From Streptomyces sp. NBC_01408 (lineage in GTDB: Bacteria > Actinomycetota > Actinomycetes > Streptomycetales > Streptomycetaceae): a stretch of DNA of 64,000 nucleotides. The DNA lies in the NCBI RefSeq assembly GCF_026340255.1, contig NZ_JAPEPJ010000001.1, positions 3,775,001 to 3,839,000 of the forward strand, given 5' to 3'. A program made the position numbers and the translations under genes. This document shows positions 27,536-38,253 of this stretch, in pieces (position 1 is the stretch's first letter; each line of letters begins with the position of its first letter). The notes under the pieces are model-generated. The model was not told the DNA's origin. It saw only the letters and a program-made list of their open reading frames with translations, and ran no database searches.

Positions 27536-28179
27536 GCGGAGCGCCCTCCCCCAAGGGTGCGGCGGTCGGCAGGCGCATCGGCATCGGGCTCATGTACGGG
27601 TTGTGGAAACCGCGCGTACTGGGAGCCTGGCGGGTGCCCGCCGCGGGCCCCGTGATCCTCGCCGTGAACCACTCGCACAACATAGACGGCCCGATGGTGA
27701 TGGGCACCGCGCCGCGGCCGCTGCACTTCCTGATCAAGAAGGAAGCCTACGTCGGCCCGCTCGGCCCCTTCCTCGAAGGGATCGGGCAGGTCAAGGTGGA
27801 CCGCGGCGGCGCCGACCGGACGGCGATAGGCCGAGCCCTCGGTGTGCTGGAGAACGGCGGGGCCCTGGGGATCTTCCCGGAGGGCACCCGGGGCGAGGGC
27901 GACTTCGCCTCGCTCCGCGCCGGGCTCGCGTACTTCGCGGTCCGCAGCGGCGCGCCGATCGTGCCCGTCGCCGTCCTGGGCAGCGGCGACACCCCCGGGC
28001 GGGTCGTCAAGGGCCTGCCCGCCCTCAAGAGCCGGGTCGACGTCGTCTTCGGCTCGGCCTTCGACGCCGGGGACGGTACCGGCCGCCGTACCCGTACCGC
28101 GCTGGACCAGGCCACCGTACGCATCCAGGACCGGCTGACCGCCCACCTGGCCGACGCCAAGCGCCTCACCGGGCGCTGA
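27532..28179 (+). CDS. 1-acyl-sn-glycerol-3-phosphate acyltransferase (PlsC-like)
   Basis: This 215-residue membrane-associated acyltransferase transfers acyl chains to lysophosphatidate or a related acceptor in phospholipid synthesis. NHSHNIDGP contains the catalytic His-x4-Asp (first His, final Asp), and GIFPEGTRG is the glycerophosphate-binding motif. The GTG start overlaps the cmk stop (GTGA), so translation should be coupled. The cmk-plsC-der order is typical of actinobacteria. Confidence 0.93.
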   Translation: MSGAPSPKGAAVGRRIGIGLMYGLWKPRVLGAWRVPAAGPVILAVNHSHNIDGPMVMGTAPRPLHFLIKKEAYVGPLGPFLEGIGQVKVDRGGADRTAIGRALGVLENGGALGIFPEGTRGEGDFASLRAGLAYFAVRSGAPIVPVAVLGSGDTPGRVVKGLPALKSRVDVVFGSAFDAGDGTGRRTRTALDQATVRIQDRLTAHLADAKRLTGR

Positions 28180-28254
28180 GCGAGACTTGACCTAGTAGTG
28201 GAACCGCGCTGCGCGGGTGCCACCGATCACCACGAACGACGAGGAACGGACTTC

Positions 28255-29712
28255 ATGAACGACCAGCACGACCACGGAGCACTTGGCGATGCCGAGTACG
28301 CGGAGTTCATGGAGCTCGCCGCGGAAGAGGGCTTCGACATCGAGGACGTCGAAGGCGCGATCGAGGCGGCGGGCCACGGCCCGCTGCCCGTCCTCGCCGT
28401 CGTCGGCCGGCCCAACGTCGGCAAGTCGACCCTGGTGAACCGGATCATCGGCCGCCGCGAGGCGGTCGTCGAGGACAAGCCCGGCGTCACCCGCGACCGC
28501 GTCACGTACGAGGCCGAGTGGGCCGGCCGCCGCTTCAAGGTCGTCGACACCGGCGGCTGGGAGCAGGACGTCCTCGGCATCGACGCCTCCGTCGCCGCCC
28601 AGGCCGAATACGCCATCGAGGCCGCCGACGCGGTCGTCTTCGTCGTGGACGCCAAGGTCGGCGCCACCGACACCGACGAGGCCGTCGTCCGGCTGCTGCG
28701 CAAGGCCGGCAAGCCCGTCGTCCTGTGCGCCAACAAGGTCGACGGCCAGAGCGGGGAGTCCGACGCGGCCTCCCTGTGGTCGCTGGGCCTCGGCCAGCCG
28801 CACCCCGTCTCCTCGCTGCACGGCCGCGGTACCGGCGACATGCTCGACGCGGTCCTGGAGGCCCTCCCCGAGGCCCCCGAGCAGACCTTCGGCACCCCCG
28901 TCGGCGGTCCGCGCCGCATCGCGCTGATCGGCCGCCCGAACGTCGGCAAGTCCTCGCTGCTCAACAAGGTCGCGAAGGAGGACCGCGTCGTCGTCAACGA
29001 GCTGGCCGGCACCACCCGCGACCCGGTCGACGAGCTGATCGAGCTCGGCGGCATCACCTGGAAGTTCGTGGACACCGCGGGCATCCGCAAGAAGGTCCAC
29101 CTCCAGCAGGGCGCCGACTACTACGCCTCCCTGCGCACGGCCGCCGCCGTCGAGAAGGCGGAGGTCGCTGTCATCCTGATCGACACCACCGAGACGATCA
29201 GCGTCCAGGACCAGCGCATCATCACCATGGCCGTCGAGGCCGGCCGCGCCATCGTGATCGCCTACAACAAGTGGGACGAGCTCGACGAGGAGCGCCGCTA
29301 CTACCTCGAGCGTGAGATCGAGACCGAGATGCAGCAGGTCTCCTGGGCGCCCCGGGTGAACGTCTCGGCGCTCACCGGCCGCCACATGGAGAAGCTGGTC
29401 CCGGCGATCGAGACCGCCCTTGAGGGCTGGGAGACGCGCGTCCCCACCGGCCGCCTGAACGCGTTCCTCGGCGAGGTCGTCGCCGCGCACCCGCACCCGA
29501 TCCGCGGCGGCAAGCAGCCCCGCATCCTGTTCGGCACCCAGGCGGGCAGCAAGCCGCCGCGCTTCGTCCTCTTCGCCTCCGGCTTCCTGGAGCACGGCTA
29601 CCGGCGCTTCATCGAGCGCCGACTGCGCGAGGAGTTCGGCTTCGCGGGCACTCCGATCCACATCTCGGTGCGGGTGCGCGAGAAGCGCGGCGCCCAGCAC
29701 AAGAAGAAGTAG
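28255..29712 (+). CDS. der: Ribosome biogenesis GTPase Der (EngA)
   Basis: Der (485 residues) is the tandem-GTPase ribosome assembly factor for the 50S subunit. Both G domains are complete: [12 protein letters not shown] with NKVDG, and [12 protein letters not shown] with NKWDE. The KH-like C-terminal domain ends [17 protein letters not shown]. An acidic extension of about 45 residues ([18 protein letters not shown]) precedes the first G domain, as in other actinobacteria. The ATG at 28255 follows GAGG. It ends 13 bases before the convergent next gene. Confidence 0.97.
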   Translation: MNDQHDHGALGDAEYAEFMELAAEEGFDIEDVEGAIEAAGHGPLPVLAVVGRPNVGKSTLVNRIIGRREAVVEDKPGVTRDRVTYEAEWAGRRFKVVDTGGWEQDVLGIDASVAAQAEYAIEAADAVVFVVDAKVGATDTDEAVVRLLRKAGKPVVLCANKVDGQSGESDAASLWSLGLGQPHPVSSLHGRGTGDMLDAVLEALPEAPEQTFGTPVGGPRRIALIGRPNVGKSSLLNKVAKEDRVVVNELAGTTRDPVDELIELGGITWKFVDTAGIRKKVHLQQGADYYASLRTAAAVEKAEVAVILIDTTETISVQDQRIITMAVEAGRAIVIAYNKWDELDEERRYYLEREIETEMQQVSWAPRVNVSALTGRHMEKLVPAIETALEGWETRVPTGRLNAFLGEVVAAHPHPIRGGKQPRILFGTQAGSKPPRFVLFASGFLEHGYRRFIERRLREEFGFAGTPIHISVRVREKRGAQHKKK

Positions 29713-29724
29713 TCCGGCGCGGGG

Positions 29725-30162
29725 TCAGTAGCCCCGGCGCGGAGCGGGCGGCAGAGCCGCCGGGATGTGCTGCATCCCGGTCTGGTTCTGCCGCCCGCTC
29801 GTGTATGCGGGGCCGTCGCCGCCCTGGCCGGCGTAGGAGTACGACGGCTGCGGGGTGTACGAGGGCTGCCAGCTGTCGCTCTGCTGCCATGCGGAACCGT
29901 TCCACCCGCTCCCGGTCCCGCCGCCGTACGAGAATCCGCCGGCGCCGTACGTGCCGCCGTACGAGAACGCCGTGAAGCCGAGGCCCTCCTCGCCCGTGCG
30001 GTCACCCGGCAGGGCCCGGAAGGCGCGCAGGTACTCCGAGTACAGCGTGTCGTAGATCGGGGTGTGCGAGGCGGCCGGAGCGCTGTCCCGATCCCGTGAG
30101 GGGCGCATCGGGGGGACGGTGCTCGGAAAGGACGGGGCGCGGGAGGAGTCGTATGAATGCAC
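29725..30162 (-). CDS. Tyr/Gly/Ser-rich hypothetical protein
   Basis: This 145-residue protein has a short conserved-looking segment HTPIYDTLYSEYLRAFRALP (about residues 33-52) followed by a low-complexity Tyr/Gly/Ser/Gln-rich tail (FSYGGTYGAGGFSYGGG, SDSWQPSYTPQPSYSYAG). No catalytic motif and no signal peptide are seen. The start is uncertain: the first ATG lacks a Shine-Dalgarno sequence, and MRPSRDRD further in is an alternative. Function unknown. Confidence 0.6.
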   Translation of the reverse strand: MHSYDSSRAPSFPSTVPPMRPSRDRDSAPAASHTPIYDTLYSEYLRAFRALPGDRTGEEGLGFTAFSYGGTYGAGGFSYGGGTGSGWNGSAWQQSDSWQPSYTPQPSYSYAGQGGDGPAYTSGRQNQTGMQHIPAALPPAPRRGY

Positions 30163-30222
30163 GTATCAGCCAACGAAACCGGCGCCCTGCGGATGCGGGG
30201 TGACCGGGGCGAAAACGCAGAT

Positions 30223-30260
30223 CGCCGGGGGTGCGCGGGACGGACCGCGCACCCCCGGCG
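30223..30260 (-). terminator. Hairpin terminator for the 30452-31264 gene
   Basis: There is a perfect 16-bp stem (30223-30238 with 30245-30260) and a 6-base loop. On the minus strand it is followed by ATCTGCGTTTTCGCC, a short T-run. It sits downstream of the minus-strand gene ending at 30452. The rest of 30163-30451 shows no gene. Confidence 0.85.
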
Positions 30261-30451
30261 CACGCCGCCAGGCCCTCCTCGGCGGGAGGCTGGGCGGCAG
30301 CTCGGGCAGGGCGAGTGATCCAAAGGGGCGCGCCGGGGAGTGGGGCCGAACGCGCGGAGGAAGCGCGAGGCACGAGCGCTTACGAGCACGTACGGCCCCA
30401 CGAGCCGGCAACAGGCGCCCCGGAGGTGAACGAGCCCCAGAAAGAGGGGCG

Positions 30452-31264
30452 TCAGGCGCCCGGCGTACCGGCCAGCGGCATCGAGGCGGCCACGAGCTTG
30501 CCCCCGGCGGCGGCCTTGTCGAGCGCGTCGCGCAGCAGGTCCTCGCGGGGCTGCTGGCCGATGGAGCCGACGGGCGCGGCATAGATGAGGACCCGCTGGG
30601 TCTTGTTGACGGCGGCCCGCCAGCCGTCGGTGACCGACAGCGCCTGGTGCGCCTGCCACCAGGCGACGGGCTTGCCGCCGTCGGTGCCCGGCTGGAGTAC
30701 GGCGTGCAGCTGGCCGGCGGCGAGGAGGACCGACCAGCCGGGCAGCGGGGACGGCAGTTCGGCGGTGTTCGTGACCGGGATGAAGCCCTGCTCGATGAGG
30801 AGCGGCAGGAAGTCGTCGCCCGGACCGGTGGTGCCGGGGCGGGCGATCGGCGCGGTCGGCTCGACGACCAGGGCGGGGTGCAGCGCGCCGTCGATCAGGA
30901 TCAGTCCGCTCGTGATGCCGAGGACGGCCTGGCCGCCGGGCACGTTCTGCGGGCCCTCGCCGGGGGCGGGCACCGAAGGAGCCGGGCTGTCGCCGGTGAT
31001 GCTCCGGACCGCGCCCTGGAGCTGCTCCTCGGAGACGGAGACGACCTGCGAGGGGATGCAGGTGGCATGGGCGAAGGCGAGGACGGCGGTCTCCTCGCCG
31101 ACGAACAGCACGGTGCTGGTGGGTTCCTTCTCCGGGTCGCCCGGGGTGCGGCAGGAGGTGCAGTCGTAACTGCGTGGCGCGCCCTCGCCGACGAGCAGCC
31201 TCTCGGCTTCATCGTCACCGATCTCGGCACGTACCTCATCACTGACGTCGAGCATGCGCGGCAC
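30452..31264 (-). CDS. Conserved hypothetical cytoplasmic protein
   Basis: This 270-residue protein is of no family I recognise. The N-terminal part has DDEAERLLVGEG then SYDCTSCRTPGDPEKEPTST, with a C-x2-C pair. A central segment TVLFVGEETAVLAFAHATCI and the C-terminal AVNKTQRVLIYAAPVGSIG look ordered. No signal peptide or membrane segment. The GTG at 31264 (VPRMLDVSDEV) is preferred because GAGGAG lies 7 bases upstream; a longer frame to 31345 has no ribosome binding site. Confidence 0.7.
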   Translation of the reverse strand: MPRMLDVSDEVRAEIGDDEAERLLVGEGAPRSYDCTSCRTPGDPEKEPTSTVLFVGEETAVLAFAHATCIPSQVVSVSEEQLQGAVRSITGDSPAPSVPAPGEGPQNVPGGQAVLGITSGLILIDGALHPALVVEPTAPIARPGTTGPGDDFLPLLIEQGFIPVTNTAELPSPLPGWSVLLAAGQLHAVLQPGTDGGKPVAWWQAHQALSVTDGWRAAVNKTQRVLIYAAPVGSIGQQPREDLLRDALDKAAAGGKLVAASMPLAGTPGA

Positions 31265-32298
<1,034 letters not shown>

Positions 32299-32338
32299 GG
32301 GCGGATCGGCTCACTCGTCCGGGTGCGGCGCCGTTCCC

Positions 32339-32450
32339 GGGGCTCCGCCCCGGACCCCGCGCCTCAAACGCCGGCGGGGCTGGATTTGCTCGGCGGGGCT
32401 GCGCATTCAGCCTCGCCGGCGTTTGAGGCGCGGGGGTGCGGGGGCTGGCC
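32339..32450. repeat. Dispersed hairpin repeat, inverted pair
   Basis: A forward copy (about 32339-32383) and a reverse copy (about 32408-32450) of the GCGCCTCAAACGCCGGCG unit face each other across about 25 bases, between the Rpf-like and WYL genes. A long hairpin is possible, likely acting as a terminator. Confidence 0.8.
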
Positions 32451-32506
32451 CCCGGAGACGGCGGCGGCGGGGTGGCTGCCGGTCAGGCACCCGGCACACT
32501 GCTGGC

Positions 32507-33487
32507 ATGCTCGAGACCTCCGCACGACTCCTGCGCCTGCTGTCCCTGTTGCAGGCCCACCGCGACTGGACCGGGGCCGATCTCGCGGGGCGGCTCGGGG
32601 TGACCCCGCGTACGGTCCGGCGGGACGTGGACCGCCTGAGGGGGCTGGGGTACCCGGTGCACGCCAGTCCCGGTACCGGCGGCGGCTACCAGCTGGGGGC
32701 GGGGGCCGAGCTGCCGCCCCTGCTGCTGGACGACGACGAGGCCGTGGCGGTGGCCGTCGGGCTGCGGACCGCCGCCGGGAACGGGGTCGAGGGGATCGGG
32801 GAGGCCTCCGTACGGGCCCTGGCCAAGCTGGAGCAGGTGCTGCCGTCGAGGCTGCGGCGCAGGGTCTCCGCGCTGAACGAGTTCACCGTGCCGATGCTGC
32901 GCGGGGCGGAGCGGTCCGCGGTGGATCCGTCGGTGCTCACCGAGCTGGCCGCCGTCTGCCGCGACGGCGAGCGGCTGCGCTTCGGCTACCGGGACCACGA
33001 GGGCGAGGTCACCCGCCGCGCCGTCGAGCCGCACAGGCTGGTCTGCACCGAGCGGCGCTGGTACCTGGTCGCCTGGGACCTGGACCGGGAGGCGTGGCGG
33101 ACCTTCCGCGCCGACCGGATCGAGCCGAGACCGCCGCACGGCCCGCGCTTCACCCCGCGCCCGCCGCCGGCCGAGGACCTCGCGGCCTACGTCTCGCGCG
33201 GAGTGGCGCAGCACGCGTACGCGGCCCGCGCGGTGCTGAGGCTGAAGGTTTCGGCCGAGGAGGCGGCGGGGGTCATCGGGCCGAGCGACGGGGCCCTGGA
33301 GCCCGTGGACGCGCAGAGCTGTCTGTTGCGCACAGGGGCGGTGAACCTGGACGTTCTGGTGATTCATGTCATGCTGCTCGGCTGTGAGTTCGAAGTCGTA
33401 GAGCCGCCGGAGCTGACCGACCGGATCCGGGCCGCGCGGGATCTCCTGGCGCGGGCGGTGGAGCCCGTAAGGGTGAAGGACGTGTAA
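32507..33487 (+). CDS. WYL-domain transcriptional regulator
   Basis: This 326-residue regulator has an N-terminal DeoR-like helix-turn-helix (LLSLLQAHRDWTGADLAGRL then GVTPRTVRRDVDRLRGLGYPV). A WYL ligand-binding domain follows (LRFGYRDHEGEVTRRAVEPH, RRWYLVAWDLDREAWRTFRA) and a C-terminal WCX-like extension. WYL proteins bind nucleic-acid or nucleotide-like ligands and often control stress or defence genes. No target gene is evident next to it. The ATG lies 29 codons into a longer open frame whose upstream part is in the repeat. Confidence 0.9.
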   Translation: MLETSARLLRLLSLLQAHRDWTGADLAGRLGVTPRTVRRDVDRLRGLGYPVHASPGTGGGYQLGAGAELPPLLLDDDEAVAVAVGLRTAAGNGVEGIGEASVRALAKLEQVLPSRLRRRVSALNEFTVPMLRGAERSAVDPSVLTELAAVCRDGERLRFGYRDHEGEVTRRAVEPHRLVCTERRWYLVAWDLDREAWRTFRADRIEPRPPHGPRFTPRPPPAEDLAAYVSRGVAQHAYAARAVLRLKVSAEEAAGVIGPSDGALEPVDAQSCLLRTGAVNLDVLVIHVMLLGCEFEVVEPPELTDRIRAARDLLARAVEPVRVKDV

Positions 33488-33821
33488 CGAATCTGAGGGG
33501 GATTCATCTGGTCTGGTCCAGGCGGCTGGTGGAAATCTCCGACGGAATTCGAGCCTTCTCGGGGGAAATTCCAAAGAGCCCTCGAGACGGCCCTCCCGGG
33601 GATCCGGAATTGAATACACCGCACACGGCCGGGCGGCCGGAAGTTGTCGACGTCCCGTGACACAAGTGTGACCCGGGACGGACGAACGTCCGGGCGCGCC
33701 GCTGACGGCCGTACGGGCGAGGCCGCGGGAACGGCGAAGGCGGGCCGGGTCGGTGACCCGGCCCGCCTGGGCCTCGTGCGCGCCGCGGGTGAGGCTGTGC
33801 GTACCGCCCCGCGGGGGTGTT
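33488..33821. other. Convergent intergenic region between WYL and PAP2 genes
   Basis: No gene is supported here. It is AT-richer than its neighbours in its first half. The only clear signal is the terminator hairpin at 33739-33767. Confidence 0.5.
33739..33767 (-). terminator. Bidirectional hairpin terminator
   Basis: There is a perfect 13-bp stem GGCGGGCCGGGTC (33739-33751) with its complement at 33755-33767 and a 3-base loop, downstream of the minus-strand PAP2 gene. Confidence 0.8.
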
Positions 33822-34910
33822 TCAGCCGCCGGTGACCGGGCGGGCGGCCGCCGCCGTCCCCCGGGCGGCGCCGGGCCGCTCGACGTGGGCCGGGCGGCGG
33901 CTGCCGGCCGGGGTGGCCGGGGTCCGCTCGGACCGGATCACGTGCGGCCGGCCGGAGAGCAGTGCGGCGGGCCGGGGAGCCGGGGAGTGCGCGGTGAGGG
34001 CGGCGCCCGGGGCGGTCGCGGCGGGCACCGCGGCGGGCGCGGGGGCAGGCTCTGCGGGGGCCTCGGGGACGCGCTGGAGCTGCCACTTGCCGCCCGCGGA
34101 GAGCAGCGGGGTGAGCGCGACGGCGACCGGCGCGGGCATCCGCCCGGTCTCGGCCCGGCGGCGCAGCAGCTCGCGCAGCTCGAAGACGTAGGCCTCCGCG
34201 CGGGCGATGAGCGGCTCGAACCAGGGCAGCGCCAGCAGGATCAGCAGACCCGCGGACCAGCCGAGCAGGACGTCGCTGACCCAGTGGGTGCCGAGGTACA
34301 CGGTGGTGGCGCCGACGCTCAGGGAGACGACCGCGGACACCACGGACAGCACCCGCCGGGTGACCACGGTGGAAGCCAGGTAGGCCAGGATTCCCCAGGT
34401 CACGACGGCGTTGGCGGTGTGGCCGGAAGGGAATATATCGCCGCCGGCGAAGAGTTCGGCGGATCCGATCTCGGTGGCGTAGTGCGGGCCGAGCCGGCCG
34501 AGGCCGAGCTTGACGGCCCCGACGGTGACGTTGAGCAGGAGCAGGGCCACGCCGAGGGTGATCAGCGGGCGGAGGGTGTGCTGGCGCCAGGAGCGCCAGC
34601 CGAGCCAGGCCGCGACCATGACGGCGGTGGGTCCGCGCTGGCCCAGGACGACGAGGTAGTCGAGGAAGGCGTGCAGCTGCGGCCACTGCTCGTACGGCCG
34701 GAAGAACATGATCTGCCAGTCCAGCCGGACGAGCCAGGACGTGGTCAGTACGGCCACCACGATGGCGAGGTAGAACACGAGGGTCGATCCGAGGAGCACG
34801 ACGCGGTGCCGGCTCATCTGCGGTGTTTGCAGATGAGCCGGTCGCTCTGGTTCCCGGTCCAGCCGGGCGAACACCCGCTCCAGACGGGTCAGGATTTGGT
34901 CGGTACGCAC
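33822..34910 (-). CDS. PAP2-family phosphatase (membrane)
   Basis: This 362-residue integral membrane phosphatase of the PAP2 superfamily acts on lipid phosphates such as phosphatidate or undecaprenyl pyrophosphate. The three motifs are KLGLGRLGP (K-x6-RP variant, with Gly-Pro in place of Arg-Pro), FPSGHTAN (PSGH) and VYLGTHWVSDVLLG (H-x3-D; the usual SR becomes YLGTHW). Six hydrophobic segments are visible. The C-terminal about 110 residues are Ala/Pro-rich and cytoplasmic. The start is GTG at 34910. Substrate unknown. Confidence 0.85.
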   Translation of the reverse strand: MRTDQILTRLERVFARLDREPERPAHLQTPQMSRHRVVLLGSTLVFYLAIVVAVLTTSWLVRLDWQIMFFRPYEQWPQLHAFLDYLVVLGQRGPTAVMVAAWLGWRSWRQHTLRPLITLGVALLLLNVTVGAVKLGLGRLGPHYATEIGSAELFAGGDIFPSGHTANAVVTWGILAYLASTVVTRRVLSVVSAVVSLSVGATTVYLGTHWVSDVLLGWSAGLLILLALPWFEPLIARAEAYVFELRELLRRRAETGRMPAPVAVALTPLLSAGGKWQLQRVPEAPAEPAPAPAAVPAATAPGAALTAHSPAPRPAALLSGRPHVIRSERTPATPAGSRRPAHVERPGAARGTAAAARPVTGG

Positions 34911-35159
34911 TCAATCGACGTTACCGCCCACTGCTGGTCGGCCCGGGCGAATCGCGGGCTTTGTGATGACCATGTGATGTGGAGTTCGTCTCACGCGGGA
35001 CTTAATTCCCGGTATTTCCGCCCCTGTTGGACCGCTTCTGATCCGCTGTCCCGGCAATTGTTTCGCACACTTACCGTGACTTTTTTGCCGCCGTTCAATT
35101 CTTTTGCTGAAAGATGGAGGGGAATGATCTATTCCGTTATGTCGGGTCCGTGCCCCCGG

Positions 35160-36275
35160 CTACGGAGGCCCCGAGCCGTTCAGCCAGAACGCCCCGTACA
35201 GCGCCGACGCCAGGGCCGCCGCGCCCAGCACCAGGGCCGCCGTCCGGGTCCGCCACCGGGCCATCGCCACGGCCGCCGGCAGCAGCAGCGGGAAGGCCGG
35301 CAGCAGCAGCCGGGGCTTCGAGCCGAAGTAGCCGGACGCGCACAGCGCGAGGGCCACGACGATCCCGCAGTACACCAGCAGCGCAGCCGGCTGGCGTTGC
35401 CGTACGCACAGCCAGTAGAGCCACAGCACCAGCGCGACCCCCAGCAGCAGACCGGCCCCCGCCGCGAAGGCAGAGGAGGCCAGCTTCGCCCCGATGAAGC
35501 GGGCGAAGGCCCAGCCCCCGTCGAAGCCGTTGCCCCAGCCGCCCTGCACGTCCAGGTAGCCGAGCAGTCCGCCGCCCGTCCGGGCGCCGACCCACAGCAC
35601 GTACGCCGCCGCCCCCAGCGGGGCCAGCAGCGCGCCCGCGGCCATCCGCCACGACCGGTCCCCCCGGCGCAGGGCGAGCAGCGCGGCCACCCACACCGCG
35701 GCGACCACCGCGGCCCCGACCGGCCGGGTCAGTCCCGCCCCGGCCGCGAGCAGCCCCGCCGTCAGCCACCGGCCGCGCAGTACCCCGTACAGGGCCCACG
35801 CGGCCAGGGCGGTGAACAGCGACTCGCTGTACGCCATCGACTGCACGATCCCGACGGGCAGCGCCGCCCACGCGGCGACCGCCAGCACCCCCGCCCGGCG
35901 GCCGTGCAGCAGATCGGCCACCGCGAAGACCCCCCAGGCCGCGGCGAGCCCCGCGACCGCCGACACCACCAGGCCGGCCGAGCCGTACGGCAGCCCGGTC
36001 ACCGCCGCCACCAGCCGCTCCAGCCAGGGCAGCAGCGGGAAGAAGGCCAGGTTCGAGTGGACGTCCCCGTTCGGGAGGACCACCTCGTACCCGTACCCCT
36101 CCGCGGCGATGCGGGCGTACCAGAGCGAGTCCCAGCGGGCCGACAGCAGCGTGTGCGGGCTGCTGCCCGCCGCCGCCCCCCAGACGCCGAGCACGGTCAG
36201 CCCGAGCAGCCGGACCGCCGCGAAGACGGCCAGTGCGGGTGCGGCCCGGCGCAATCCAAGATCTTTCACGGGCAT
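35160..36275 (-). CDS. PIG-V-like mannosyltransferase (GT-C membrane protein)
   Basis: This 371-residue multi-pass membrane protein resembles the PIG-V/GT-C mannosyltransferases that use polyprenyl-phosphate sugars. The hallmark ARWDSLWYARIAAEGYGYE contains the conserved Asp in a luminal/extracytoplasmic loop at about residue 46. NLAFFPLLPWLERLVA and MAYSESLFTALAAWALYGVL are also typical. At least eight hydrophobic segments follow. The ATG at 36275 (MPVKDLGLRRAA) is chosen because upstream codons are unconserved and Arg/Pro-rich. It could glycosylate exported proteins or lipids; acceptor unknown. Confidence 0.82.
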   Translation of the reverse strand: MPVKDLGLRRAAPALAVFAAVRLLGLTVLGVWGAAAGSSPHTLLSARWDSLWYARIAAEGYGYEVVLPNGDVHSNLAFFPLLPWLERLVAAVTGLPYGSAGLVVSAVAGLAAAWGVFAVADLLHGRRAGVLAVAAWAALPVGIVQSMAYSESLFTALAAWALYGVLRGRWLTAGLLAAGAGLTRPVGAAVVAAVWVAALLALRRGDRSWRMAAGALLAPLGAAAYVLWVGARTGGGLLGYLDVQGGWGNGFDGGWAFARFIGAKLASSAFAAGAGLLLGVALVLWLYWLCVRQRQPAALLVYCGIVVALALCASGYFGSKPRLLLPAFPLLLPAAVAMARWRTRTAALVLGAAALASALYGAFWLNGSGPP

Positions 36276-36555
36276 GATTATCGATGGCGGGGCCCGCACC
36301 GGGTCCGAGAACCACGCGCCGTGAGCGTGCGTGTACGCGGGGGGAGGGCAGGGGTGGGACGAGTGGCGCACACCACACGGCGGCCGCCGCCGGGATGAGA
36401 GCTTGACCACGTGTCGGGCAGGCGAACTCGCGTACGCTGATCGCTCACTCGCGTGTCGATGCCGGACCCCGTAGGAAGCCGCACAGCGCACCACCCCCGT
36501 GGCTCCACAAGACGCTGGTCCGCCGAGTGCGAGGGATCACCTGGGAGGTACATGC

Positions 36556-38238
36556 ATGTCGGGGACGAACGTGACCGGCGACAGGAACCCTTCCCCCTGG
36601 CAGCGGATCACCGCCGCCTCCGGCGGGACCAACCGGTGGGTCGTCCTGGCGGTCCTGTGCGTCAGCCTGGTCCTCGTCGCGCTCGACGCGACGATCCTGC
36701 ACGTCGCGGTCCCCTCCGTCACCGAGGACCTGCGCCCCGGCTCCATCGAGCTCCTGTGGATCGTCGACGCCTACCCGCTGGTCTGCGCCGCACTGCTGAT
36801 CCTCTTCGGCACCCTCGGCGACCGGGTCGGCCGCCGCCGGATCCTCCTCCTCGGCTACGGACTCTTCGGCGTGGCCTCGGCCATCGCCGCCTTCGCCGAC
36901 AACGCCCAGGTACTGATCGCCGCCCGCGCCCTGCTCGGCATCGGCGGCGCGATGATCATGCCCGCCACCCTGTCGATCCTGCGCCAGGTCTTCCCCGACC
37001 GGCGCGAGCGCGCCCTCGCCATCGGCATCTGGACCGCCGTCGCCGCCGTCGGCGCCGCCAGCGGACCCGTACTCGGCGGCTTCCTCGTCCAGCACTACTG
37101 GTGGGGCTCCGTCTTCCTCATCAACATCCCGCTGATGGCATTGATCCTGCCGATGGGCCGCTGGCTGCTGCCCGAGTCCAAGGGCACCTCCGACGGGCCG
37201 TGGGACGTCACCGGCGCGCTGATGGCCGCCGCCGGCGTGCTCGGCGCCGTGCTGGGGATCAAGCGGCTGGGCGCCGAACGGCAGCTCCTCGACGCCGAGA
37301 CGCTGGTCCCGCTGGCGATCGGCGCGGCCCTGCTGATCCTCTTCGTACGGCGGCAGAAGCGGCGTGCGCACCCGCTGATCGACATGCGGCTGTTCTCCCG
37401 CGCCGCCTTCTCGACCTCCGTCGGCTGCATCGTGCTCGCCATGCTGGCGCTGGTCGGCCTGGAGCTGATCGCCGTCCAGTACCTCCAGCTGGTGCTGCAG
37501 CTCAGCCCGCTGGAGACCGGCCTGCGGCTGCTGCCGCTCACCTTCGCCGCCATGGCCGCCGGCGCCACCGGGTCCTACACCCTGACCCGGGTCGGCCCGC
37601 GCACGATGGTCTCGCTGGGCTTCCTGCTCACCGCGTTCGCCGTGCTCCTGCTGACGCTCATGGGCCAGCAGGACCGGCCCCTGCTGCTCACCGTCGGCTT
37701 CGTCCTGCTCGGCTTCGGGCTCCAGACCACGCTCTTCGCCGCGTACGAGTCCATGCTGAACGAGGCCCCCGCGGCCACCGCGGGCGCTGCCGCCTCGATC
37801 GGCGAGACCTCGTACCAGCTCGGCGCGGGCATGGGCATCGTCCTGCTGGGCAGCGTGATGAACGCCGCGTACGCGCCCGGGCTCGCGCACGTCGCAGGGG
37901 TCTCGGAGGCCGACTCGGCGGGCGCCACGAACTCTTTGGGCGAGGCCTACCAGATCGCCGCGCAGCTCGGCGGAGCGGCGGGGGAGGCCCTCCACGCCGC
38001 GGCCCGGCACTCCTTCGTGCACGGGCTGCACGTGACGCTGGTGGTGAGCGCGGGGCTGCTGCTGGCGGGGGCCGTGATGGCGCTGAAGTTGCCGCGGGTG
38101 ATGGAGTGCGAGGTGTCGGCCGGCGGTGAGGGCGAGGCCGTGGCGCTGCCCGCGCAGGGGGGCGAGCGCCGGGCCGTGGCGCTGCCCGCGCAGGCCACCG
38201 GGGACCCCTACCCGGCCCGGGTGGAACACGCCGGCTGA
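36556..38238 (+). CDS. MFS transporter, DHA2 family (14 TM)
   Basis: This 560-residue proton-driven efflux pump is of the DHA2 family. Fourteen hydrophobic segments are visible. Motif A reads GTLGDRVGRRRILL, motif B/helix-1 LVALDATILHVAVPSV is typical, and motif C is VGAASGPVLGGFL, the antiporter motif. Family members export drugs and dyes. The cytoplasmic C-terminal tail (about 45 residues) has an imperfect repeat AVALPAQ (twice). The ATG at 36556 has GGGAGG 7 bases upstream. It is divergent from the mannosyltransferase gene. A seven-copy repeat array follows the stop. Confidence 0.92.
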   Translation: MSGTNVTGDRNPSPWQRITAASGGTNRWVVLAVLCVSLVLVALDATILHVAVPSVTEDLRPGSIELLWIVDAYPLVCAALLILFGTLGDRVGRRRILLLGYGLFGVASAIAAFADNAQVLIAARALLGIGGAMIMPATLSILRQVFPDRRERALAIGIWTAVAAVGAASGPVLGGFLVQHYWWGSVFLINIPLMALILPMGRWLLPESKGTSDGPWDVTGALMAAAGVLGAVLGIKRLGAERQLLDAETLVPLAIGAALLILFVRRQKRRAHPLIDMRLFSRAAFSTSVGCIVLAMLALVGLELIAVQYLQLVLQLSPLETGLRLLPLTFAAMAAGATGSYTLTRVGPRTMVSLGFLLTAFAVLLLTLMGQQDRPLLLTVGFVLLGFGLQTTLFAAYESMLNEAPAATAGAAASIGETSYQLGAGMGIVLLGSVMNAAYAPGLAHVAGVSEADSAGATNSLGEAYQIAAQLGGAAGEALHAAARHSFVHGLHVTLVVSAGLLLAGAVMALKLPRVMECEVSAGGEGEAVALPAQGGERRAVALPAQATGDPYPARVEHAG

Positions 38239-38253
38239 CCCAGCTCCCGCCCC